Shown here: positions 8,624-14,490 of the stretch, piece after piece
Position numbering within the stretch: the first letter of the stretch is position 1
Layout: every line of letters begins with the position of its first letter
Assembly (NCBI GenBank): GCA_040752025.1
Contig: JBFMFR010000070.1
Coordinates: forward strand, 1-32,129
Source: JBFMFR01 sp040752025
GTDB taxonomy: Bacteria > Chloroflexota > Anaerolineae > Anaerolineales > UBA4823
Direction of reading: 5' to 3'
DNA: 32,129 nucleotides
Notes under the pieces: model-generated
Told to the model about the DNA's origin: nothing
The model's input: only the letters and a program-made list of their open reading frames with translations
Database searches by the model: none
Made by a program: the position numbers and the translations under genes

Positions 8624-8833
8624 ATGGAAGAACGTATTAGTGGAGTGGTTAAATGGTTCAATGCTGCCAAGGGTTACGGCTTTATTGGTCGCGATGGCGG
8701 GGAAGATGTCTTTGTGCATTTCTCTGCGATTGAAATGGACGGCTACCGCCGGCTCGAGAAGGGCCAGGAGGTGGAGTTCTCAGTTGAAGAGGGGCCCAAA
8801 GGCTTGCAGGCTGCCCGTGTGATCTTGAAGTAA
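8624..8833 (+). CDS. Cold-shock protein, CspA family
   Basis: This 69-residue single-domain OB-fold protein carries both RNA-binding motifs: GVVKWFNAAKGYGFIGRDGG (RNP1) and EDVFVHFSAI (RNP2). Such proteins bind single-stranded RNA and DNA, melt RNA secondary structure and act as RNA chaperones in the cytosol. The ATG follows a purine-rich GGAGAAAGAAAG stretch. It is monocistronic, with its own promoter (8498-8526) and a strong terminator (8890-8927). The low temperature-specific role cannot be read from sequence, since many family members are constitutive. Confidence 0.96.
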   Translation: MEERISGVVKWFNAAKGYGFIGRDGGEDVFVHFSAIEMDGYRRLEKGQEVEFSVEEGPKGLQAARVILK

Positions 8834-8889
8834 AGCCGGGAAAACCTGGAAAGGCAGCTTACTGCCTTTGCAGGTCACTTAATCGTATA

Positions 8890-8927
8890 AGGGCTGCCCA
8901 ACGTGGTTATGGGCAGCCCTCTTTTTT
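8890..8927 (+). terminator. Rho-independent terminator after the cold-shock gene
   Basis: An 11-bp perfect stem (AGGGCTGCCCA / TGGGCAGCCCT) with a 9-nt loop is followed by CTTTTTT. The T-run is on the plus strand only, so it serves the cold-shock gene and not the convergent MoaD-like gene. Confidence 0.9.
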
Positions 8928-8944
8928 ATCAAATGGTGGTTTAT

Positions 8945-9241
8945 CTATCCGCCAGCCATAGCGCCTACAATTCGAAAAGGCGCCGCGCCGTTTATGACTG
9001 CCTCAGGCAGTGGAGCATCTGGCGGCTCGAGTGACAGATCCTCCCCACAGGCAAAGAAGCGCAGGAAAGGACGGCGCTGGAGTGTGGCGTGATCGCGAAT
9101 CGTCCCGCGCAGTGTTGGGTACTGGGCCTCCAACGCATCCAGGAGCGAGCACAACGTGGCTGGCTCTTCAAGCTGAAGCCCGACCTCTTTGCCAGTGCGG
9201 ATCAACGTCCGCAGGTGGTGAGGAATCTCTACGCGGATCAA
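8945..9241 (-). CDS. MoaD/ThiS-like ubiquitin-fold protein with C-terminal Gly-Gly
   Basis: The protein of 98 residues looks like a beta-grasp sulfur-carrier or ubiquitin-like modifier. It starts IRVEIPHHLRTL, has an ALEAQYPTL helix typical of MoaD, and ends in VGAMAGG. A terminal diglycine is what E1-like enzymes adenylate in this family. The start codon is TTG (9241), overlapping the upstream TGA as TTGA, so translation is probably coupled to the beta-propeller gene. No molybdopterin, thiamine or E1-like gene is nearby, so a role in cofactor synthesis is not supported by context; a partner function with the propeller protein is an inference from the tight coupling. Confidence 0.8.
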   Translation of the reverse strand: MIRVEIPHHLRTLIRTGKEVGLQLEEPATLCSLLDALEAQYPTLRGTIRDHATLQRRPFLRFFACGEDLSLEPPDAPLPEAVINGAAPFRIVGAMAGG

Positions 9242-10353
9242 GGCAGTGTCTGGACCTCAACGGACAATACCGCGGGTAAATCGCGGACGATGGGCGTCCA
9301 GCTGTCACCGGAATCGGCTGAGGCATACACCTGCCCGCCTGTGGTGCCGAAATAGACGCCGCATGGGGTGAGCGAGTCGACTGCCAGAGCGCTGCGCAAA
9401 ACGTTAACGTAGCAGTTGCTTTGCGGCAGGCCCTTCGTCAGCGCCTGCCACTCGTTCCCGCCCGTGCGGCTGCGGTACACGCGCAGCTTGCCATCCGGAG
9501 GGTAATGCTCCGAGTCGCTTTTGATTGGAACAACATAGATCGTGTCTGGCTCCTGCGCGTGAACCGCGATTGGGAATCCGAAGTCGCTTGGCAAGTTGCC
9601 GCTGACCTCATGCCACGAATCACCGGCATTGTCGCTGCGCATAACGTCCCAGTGCTTCTGCATGAATAGCACGTCCGGGCGCGAGGGGTGCATGGCAATG
9701 CTGTGAACGCAGTGGCCAACTTCAGCGCTGGCGTCAGGAAGTTCGTAGGGCGAATTCAGGCCGCGGTTCACCGGTCGCCAGGTTTGGCCGCCATCATCAC
9801 TGCGGAACGCGCCCGCGGCCGAGATGGCGACGAAAATGCGCTGGGGGTCGCCTGGGTCGAGGATGATCGTGTGTAGGCACATCCCGCCAGCCCCTGGCTG
9901 CCAGAGGTGCCCCTTGGCGGCGCGCAGACCGGGAAATTCCTGCCAGGTCTGCCCGCCATCGGTCGAGCGGAACAGGGCGGCGTCTTCCGTCCCGGCATAG
10001 ACGGTGTCCGGGTCAGTCAGCGATGGCTCGAAGCGCCAGACGCGCTTGAACTCCCAGGGACGCTGCGTGCCGTCAAACCACTGGTGCGTGCCCTGCTCGC
10101 CCTCGTAAGTGAACTGGTTGCCCACTGGCTCCCAGGTCAGGCCGCCATCGTTGGAGCGCTGTACCACCTGTCCGAACCAGCCATTTGACTGCGATGCGTA
10201 CAGTCGGCTCGGGTCAACGGGTGATCCTTGCATGTGAAAGATCTCCCAGCCAGCAAAAAGCGGCCCGGTGATATCCCAATGTTCACGTTTGGCGTCCGAT
10301 GTGAGAATAAACGCGCCCTTGCGGGTGCCAACCAATACCCTAATTCCGTTCAT
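9238..10353 (-). CDS. Asp-box (BNR/sortilin-like) beta-propeller protein
   Basis: The 371-residue protein contains about six Asp-box motifs of the S-x-D-x-G-x-x-W type: RSNDGGLTW, RSTDGGQTW, RSDDGGQTW, RSDNAGDSW, RSRTGGNEW and ASADSGDSW, spaced as in sialidase/VPS10-type propellers. Such proteins are often annotated as exo-alpha-sialidase, but I see no sialidase catalytic Arg triad or FRIP motif, so glycosidase activity is unsupported. There is no signal peptide; the N-terminus MNGIRVLVGTRKGAFILTSD looks cytosolic. ATG 10353 is chosen because GAGGAA lies just upstream. It is 19 bp downstream of the DUF1801 gene and overlaps the MoaD-like gene by 4 bp. Confidence 0.88.
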   Translation of the reverse strand: MNGIRVLVGTRKGAFILTSDAKREHWDITGPLFAGWEIFHMQGSPVDPSRLYASQSNGWFGQVVQRSNDGGLTWEPVGNQFTYEGEQGTHQWFDGTQRPWEFKRVWRFEPSLTDPDTVYAGTEDAALFRSTDGGQTWQEFPGLRAAKGHLWQPGAGGMCLHTIILDPGDPQRIFVAISAAGAFRSDDGGQTWRPVNRGLNSPYELPDASAEVGHCVHSIAMHPSRPDVLFMQKHWDVMRSDNAGDSWHEVSGNLPSDFGFPIAVHAQEPDTIYVVPIKSDSEHYPPDGKLRVYRSRTGGNEWQALTKGLPQSNCYVNVLRSALAVDSLTPCGVYFGTTGGQVYASADSGDSWTPIVRDLPAVLSVEVQTLP

Positions 10354-10372
10354 GGTTTGTTCCTCTACTCGA

Positions 10373-10771
10373 TTATTTCTTTTTACCATTGGATAGATTA
10401 TAGGCGACGGCGGCGCGAATCAGATCTTTTAGGGCCGCCTCCTGGATTCTGTCACCCTCGCTGAAATCGATGGCGCGCGTTGTCTTTGCCTCTAGCCCAG
10501 CATTGAAGAGTCCCTGCGGATCATCCAAGGAAGAGCCTTTGAAAAAGTTAAGCTTTACATGATCTTTGAAAGCACCTGCGGCAACGACATTCCCTTTCTG
10601 TGACCAGACTGCGGTGTCCCATTTCCATTCTTCGATGATGCCGGGGGCGGCTTCGTGGATCAGTTGGCGCAATCTGGCCAATAGTTGGCCACGCCAGTCG
10701 GCCAGGTCTGCAATTTGATTAGTGATAAGTTGAGATGGGGTCAAGTCATCATTCGAAGCTGTTGCTGACAT
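10373..10771 (-). CDS. DUF1801 (YdhG-like) small protein
   Basis: The protein has 132 residues. Segments such as APGIIEEWKWDTAVWS, KDHVKLNFFKGSSL and DPQGLFN with a Lys-rich end (NGKKK) are characteristic of the DUF1801 family, whose members are small cytosolic alpha/beta proteins of unknown activity. The reading frame extends further upstream, but ATG 10771 fits the family start best and lies inside the predicted transcript; the Shine-Dalgarno (AAAGAG) is weak. It is the first gene of an apparent operon with the beta-propeller and the MoaD-like protein, driven by a consensus promoter at 10878-10906. Confidence 0.82.
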   Translation of the reverse strand: MSATASNDDLTPSQLITNQIADLADWRGQLLARLRQLIHEAAPGIIEEWKWDTAVWSQKGNVVAAGAFKDHVKLNFFKGSSLDDPQGLFNAGLEAKTTRAIDFSEGDRIQEAALKDLIRAAVAYNLSNGKKK

Positions 10772-10841
10772 ATGGTTTCTCTTTGGAAAATGGTGGCTCT
10801 TGGGCGCTAAGGAAGTGGCACCCATAGATTTAAAACTCCCG

Positions 10842-10973
10842 ACCAGGATGGCTAGAGATGGCAAATCAAGCAGGCCTATTGTAGAACATATATTCAGGAC
10901 TGTCAAGATAGAATTTATCCAATTACTTAGATTCTCTCGAGAACCGGAGACACATTTCTCAACCAGGATGGCT
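10842..10973. repeat. Two copies of a 12-bp direct repeat
   Basis: ACCAGGATGGCT occurs at 10842-10853 and at 10962-10973. The second copy encodes the last codons of the MFS exporter on the minus strand, and the first lies in the leader of the DUF1801 operon. It may be a remnant of a small duplication or chance. Confidence 0.4.
10878..10906 (-). promoter_or_regulatory. Consensus sigma-70 promoter of the DUF1801 - propeller - MoaD operon
   Basis: On the minus strand TTGACA (10906-10901) and TACAAT (10883-10878) are separated by exactly 17 bp. Transcription would begin near 10871, giving a leader of about 100 nt before ATG 10771. Confidence 0.75.
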
Positions 10974-12281
10974 GTGGGAAACCTGCGCCGCCTCCAGTGC
11001 AATGCTGTCCAACTGGCGAGCTCCTGGAGTCGCGTAGATCCAGATCACCGAGAGCGCCTTGACCACGCCGATCAGGAAGAACAAGGCGGCGATCCCGCGC
11101 CCGGGGCCGATGCCAAATACTAACCCCAGGCTGCCCGTCAGGGCTCCACCGGGACGAAGCAGCGGTTCCAGGTGCCCGTCTGCCAGCGCGCCGGCCAGCA
11201 GATAGGCGCCCAAGGTGCCTGCCTTGATGCACATCTGCTTGAAAGCGAAGACGCGCCCCTGTACCTGGGAGTGAACCTGCCCCTGCCAGATCGCCTCTGC
11301 CAGGCTGGAGACGAAAGCCAGCGTCCAGTGCGCCAGGAAGGCTGCTCCGGTGACAATCACCAGGCTGGGGTGGATCGCCATGAGACAGAAAGCAGCCGCG
11401 CTGATCAGTTCGAAGAACAGCAAGCCCGAGAGCCTGCGTTTGGGTCCACCCCAGGCGGTCATCATTAAGCTGCCTGCCAGCAGGCCGATCCCGGCGATGG
11501 TCAGGGCCGTTCCCAACCCTTCAGGGTTGGAGAATCCCAGGATCATCGGCGTGACCAGCACGCCGAACAGGCTCCATAGAAAGGCGAACAGGGTCTGGTA
11601 ACGCAGCAGGTTGAGCAAACCGGGCTCAGTGGCAAAGATGCGCCAGCCGGCGCGTAATTCTTTCGCCCAGGAGTGCTTTGACGCCGCGCTTCGAACTGGA
11701 TCAGGGGAGGCGTTTTCCAGCCCGGGAAAGCGCACAAAGGCCAGGGTCAGGATGGCAAAACAGAAAGTCAGCAGATCGACCAGCAATACCCCTGGTACCT
11801 GGATTGTCACCACCAGCAAGCCGGCGACCGAGGGGGCCAGGATATCGGCCAGGGCGCGCCCGAATTGTAGCAGCCCATTTGCCCGGCCGAGCTGGCTGTG
11901 GGCTATTGTGGAGGCTACCAGGGCGCTGTATGCTGGTGTTTGCAGGCTGCCAAAAGCGGAAGATGCGGCAGTCACCAGGAATATTTGCCAGACCTGGATG
12001 TGGCCCGATAAGAACAAAGCTGCCAGCAAGAGCGTGCAAAGCGCGGCGCCGCTGTCAGCCAGAGCCATCATCCAGCGGCGGTTGTAACGGTCGATCAACA
12101 CGCCTGCCAGGGGAGAGAGCAGGATTTGCGGCAATACGGTGCAGATGGCCACGAAGGCGAAATTGCTGGCGGAGCCGGTGCGCTGGTAGAGCCAGACGCC
12201 CAGGGCAAACCCGCTCAGGTTCGAGCCGAAGACGGAGACGACTTGCCCGGCCCATACGGTGACGAAATTGGTTTTAATCAT
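10959..12281 (-). CDS. MFS transporter, macrolide-efflux/enterobactin-exporter type
   Basis: The 440-residue polytopic membrane protein has about 12 hydrophobic segments. Its N-terminus (MIKTNFVTVWAGQVVSVFGSN) and the loop after helix 2 (GVLIDRYNRRWMMALADSG) match the MFS_3 group that includes Mef-type macrolide exporters and EntS. Members use the proton gradient to expel drugs or siderophores; the substrate here cannot be read. ATG 12281 is chosen because GGAGG lies 6 nt upstream. A consensus promoter at 12391-12419 precedes it, and the leader between them contains two strong hairpins with T-rich tails, so expression may be controlled by premature termination. Confidence 0.88.
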   Translation of the reverse strand: MIKTNFVTVWAGQVVSVFGSNLSGFALGVWLYQRTGSASNFAFVAICTVLPQILLSPLAGVLIDRYNRRWMMALADSGAALCTLLLAALFLSGHIQVWQIFLVTAASSAFGSLQTPAYSALVASTIAHSQLGRANGLLQFGRALADILAPSVAGLLVVTIQVPGVLLVDLLTFCFAILTLAFVRFPGLENASPDPVRSAASKHSWAKELRAGWRIFATEPGLLNLLRYQTLFAFLWSLFGVLVTPMILGFSNPEGLGTALTIAGIGLLAGSLMMTAWGGPKRRLSGLLFFELISAAAFCLMAIHPSLVIVTGAAFLAHWTLAFVSSLAEAIWQGQVHSQVQGRVFAFKQMCIKAGTLGAYLLAGALADGHLEPLLRPGGALTGSLGLVFGIGPGRGIAALFFLIGVVKALSVIWIYATPGARQLDSIALEAAQVSHSHPG

Positions 12282-12296
12282 TGGGTTCCTCCACGA

Positions 12297-12339
12297 AACA
12301 AAAGGCGGGACGCGCCGGTGTTGCACCGGCGCGTCCCGC
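12297..12339 (-). terminator. Second leader hairpin upstream of the MFS exporter
   Basis: A perfect 16-bp GC-rich stem (GCGGGACGCGCCGGTG and its complement) with a 3-nt loop lies at 12305-12339. On the minus strand it is followed by CTTTTGTTTC and then directly by the ribosome binding site of the exporter. It could be a terminator, an attenuator or a translation block. Confidence 0.55.
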
Positions 12340-12343
12340 AGTT

Positions 12344-12373
12344 AAAAAAATTCCCCAGCCACACATGGCTGGG
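12344..12373 (-). terminator. Rho-independent terminator between lipoprotein gene and MFS exporter
   Basis: On the minus strand the stem CCCAGCCA - TGTG - TGGCTGGG is followed by GAA and seven T residues. It can end lipoprotein transcripts, but it also lies just downstream of the promoter at 12391-12419 and so would act on exporter transcripts too. Confidence 0.75.
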
Positions 12374-12390
12374 TTTATTTACGTAGAGGC

Positions 12391-12419
12391 ATTGTAAAGG
12401 CAAGTTTCAACTCTGTCAA
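12391..12419 (-). promoter_or_regulatory. Consensus sigma-70 promoter for the MFS exporter
   Basis: On the minus strand TTGACA (12419-12414) and TACAAT (12396-12391) have a 17-bp spacer. It is a near twin of the promoter at 10878-10906. The predicted start is near 12384, about 11 nt before the first terminator-like hairpin. Confidence 0.72.
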
Positions 12420-12449
12420 GGATTTTTTGTCGCTTTTACCGCCAGTTGG

Positions 12450-13946
12450 CTATAGCATGAACCAATAGATGATGGCGCCGTTCTGATCGGTGTGGACCTC
12501 GTAGCGCTGGCTGCCCACGGAAAGGATCACAAGGTAGCCGGGGACCACGGTTGGTGCGCATACCTGCCCAGGGTGGTAAACTCCCAGGCAGGTGTCGCTC
12601 CATTGAACCGCTTCGACGCTGACCAGCGCCACTTGATCGGGCAAGACGCCGGCTACCTGGGCGATGGTGCTGCGAGCGCGCTGCACAACTGGCAGGTTTT
12701 CCAGGCTGGAAGTGAAATTACGTATGGATGGCACCAGCCAGAAAGCATTGGCTTGAGCGGGCTTGCCGTTGTTCTCTACCGACAGGATGAATTTCACCGA
12801 CTTGCCGGCCAGGACTGACAGGTCGATGTTGATGCGGGTCAGCTTGGTATCGTAAACTTCGCGCCAGGAGCCCAACTCGTGCTCGGCCTGGCTCCCGATC
12901 TGGTAGCCTACGTAGAAGGTCACATCGCAGCTCGGGTTGTTAGCCAGGCAGCCAATATCAGCCATAAAGTGATCACCGTTTTGAACCTTATAGTTTGGAT
13001 AGACACCCATGATCCAGCCATCCTTGCTCGTTTCCGGACGAGTCCAGAGGGTTTGCTCGTTCTCCGTCCGGCCGTTTTCCAGGCTGGGAGCGCTGAGGTA
13101 AACTACGGAACCATTCGGGTCGGTCTGGCTGCCCGGGCAGGGCAGGCTACCGGCGTTACTGCGCCAGGTTGCCGAACACATGTTGATGGCAAAGTCGTAA
13201 GCGTAGGCATTGCTGGCTGGCAAGACCTGGATGTCCACCCAGAAGGCCTTGTTGGCATAATCGCCGATGCCGAAGCGCTCGCCGTAGTTGTTGGTCAGCA
13301 TCCAGTAGCCGCGGTAATGGCCGGCCTGGCTGGGGGCCACCAGGTCAACAGAGAGATCCACGTTTTCACCGGGCAGCACGACGCGCCCCAACGGGATGGA
13401 GGCGCGCCCTCCCATGCGATCTCCGCTGACAAAAGTCAGGGTGTAGCTGGAAGTCCAGGTGCAGGCGCCGATGTTGCGCAATCGCCAGACCTTGGTGAAA
13501 GCCGAACCCGCTGGGAAAGTAGTGCTGTCAGGGACGGTAACATCCTTGACGAATAAAACCCAATCGCAAGGGAGTGGGGTAATGGTCGGCGGCGGGAAGG
13601 TGGCAGTTGGCGTGAAGCTTGCCGTAGGCGTCGCCGTAGCAATGGGCGTCAGCGTCGGGGTTGCCGTGGCCGTCTCTGTTGGCGTGACGGTTGCTGTGGC
13701 CGTTTCAGTGGGCGTGGCAGTAGCGCTGGGGGGCAGGGCCGTGGCCGTTAGCGTGTTGTCTGCCATTTGAGTGAGCGTTGCTATGGCATTCTGCCCGGCC
13801 GAGAGGGTCAGCTCGGCGATCACCGTTTGGGCGGCGGCCGTGTAAACTGCATTGGGGTCGCTGCGGCTGGGCAGGCAGGCGCTCAAACCCAGGGCCAGCA
13901 CCAGGACACCAGGCAGGACAAGTCGAAAGATAGGCGTGAATTTCAT
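12450..13946 (-). CDS. Lipoprotein with Thr/Pro stalk, NBR1-like Ig domain and C-terminal domain
   Basis: The 498-residue protein has a signal peptide with lipobox LSAC (Cys24), a Thr/Ala/Pro repeat stalk (about 65-125), and an NBR1-type (FW) Ig-like domain at about 127-240, recognisable from FVKDVTVPDSTTFPAGSAFTK, WRLRNIGACTW and GHYRGYWML with conserved Trp residues. A beta-rich middle region follows, and the final 75 residues form a small separate domain (VSVEAVQWSDTCLGVYHPGQVC, then GQRYEVHTDQNGAI-like) found at the ends of other bacterial secreted proteins. Proteins of this layout are common in Anaerolineae and presumably sit on the outer face of the membrane. ATG 13946 has GGAGG upstream. 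No enzymatic motif is seen; adhesion or cell-surface binding is a guess. Confidence 0.88.
   Translation of the reverse strand: MKFTPIFRLVLPGVLVLALGLSACLPSRSDPNAVYTAAAQTVIAELTLSAGQNAIATLTQMADNTLTATALPPSATATPTETATATVTPTETATATPTLTPIATATPTASFTPTATFPPPTITPLPCDWVLFVKDVTVPDSTTFPAGSAFTKVWRLRNIGACTWTSSYTLTFVSGDRMGGRASIPLGRVVLPGENVDLSVDLVAPSQAGHYRGYWMLTNNYGERFGIGDYANKAFWVDIQVLPASNAYAYDFAINMCSATWRSNAGSLPCPGSQTDPNGSVVYLSAPSLENGRTENEQTLWTRPETSKDGWIMGVYPNYKVQNGDHFMADIGCLANNPSCDVTFYVGYQIGSQAEHELGSWREVYDTKLTRINIDLSVLAGKSVKFILSVENNGKPAQANAFWLVPSIRNFTSSLENLPVVQRARSTIAQVAGVLPDQVALVSVEAVQWSDTCLGVYHPGQVCAPTVVPGYLVILSVGSQRYEVHTDQNGAIIYWFML
13572..13754 (-). repeat. Low-complexity Thr-Ala/Thr-Pro coding repeat (lipoprotein stalk)
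   Basis: This DNA encodes degenerate TATPT/TETATA repeats. Its repetitiveness creates long spurious frames on the other strand and makes it a plausible site for length variation between strains. Confidence 0.8.
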
Positions 13947-14041
13947 GAGTGATACCTCCTCGGTGCGACACACCGAATCCCGCGTGCAATCCACGCGGAT
14001 GTCACTCTGAAGACGGGAGCGGTCGATAAAATGTTCCCCTG

Positions 14042-14464
14042 CTAAGCCGCCCCCAGGCAGCGGATCAGCACCTGCCGGCGGTGGCCGACGCTGCGATGTT
14101 CGAACAGGTAAATGCCCTGCCAGGTGCCCAGGCTGAGTTGGCCATCATCGATGGGGATGGTCATGCTGGTCTGGGTCAGCATGGCGCGGATGTGAGAAGG
14201 CGAGTCGTCTGGACCTTCCAGGGTGTGCCGGTGCCAGTTCTCGCCCTCCGGCGCCAGGCGGTTCATAAAGGCTTCTAGGTCGACCTTGGCCGTCGGGTCG
14301 TAGTTTTCGCTGATCACCAGCGAGGCGCTGGTATGGGGAATGTACAGGTAGCACATGCCTTCCCGGATGCCCCACTGGCGGATGCGCGTCTCTACAACTT
14401 GCGTGAAGGGGTACAGCCCCTGGCCGCGGGTGTTGATTTGCAGCGTGTCTTTGAACCAGTTCAT
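14042..14464 (-). CDS. yjbQ: YjbQ/UPF0047 family protein
   Basis: The 140-residue protein is a full-length YjbQ. Family marks are PHTSASLVISENYDP (His44), HRHTLEGPDDSPSHIRA and the near C-terminal GTWQGIYLFEHR. Database annotation often reads secondary thiamine-phosphate synthase, based on genetic suppression in E. coli, and the physiological role is uncertain. It is 26 bp downstream of the S9 peptidase gene on the same strand and probably in its operon. The ATG at 14464 follows a purine-poor region (AAACGTCGC), so translation may depend on coupling. Confidence 0.93.
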   Translation of the reverse strand: MNWFKDTLQINTRGQGLYPFTQVVETRIRQWGIREGMCYLYIPHTSASLVISENYDPTAKVDLEAFMNRLAPEGENWHRHTLEGPDDSPSHIRAMLTQTSMTIPIDDGQLSLGTWQGIYLFEHRSVGHRRQVLIRCLGAA

Positions 14465-14490
14465 GCGACGTTTCCCGGCTTGAGGCGCGG

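Noticed and set aside
9238..10353. Sialidase activity for the Asp-box protein
   Set aside because: Asp boxes alone occur in many propellers; the Arg triad, Tyr/Glu pair and RIP motif of sialidases were not seen.
12278..12366. Thirty-codon upstream ORF beginning in the first leader hairpin and ending over the MFS start codon
   Set aside because: It has no Shine-Dalgarno and its composition follows the two inverted repeats; there is no sign of coding selection.
12379..12396. Five-codon leader peptide ATG-CCT-CTA-CGT-AAA-TAA before the MFS exporter, suggestive of antibiotic-induced attenuation
   Set aside because: The ATG overlaps the -10 hexamer, so it would not be in RNA made from that promoter, and no ribosome site precedes it.
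13459..13770. Plus-strand ORF rich in Val/Ala/Gly repeats
   Set aside because: It is the complement of the Thr/Pro stalk repeats of the lipoprotein.
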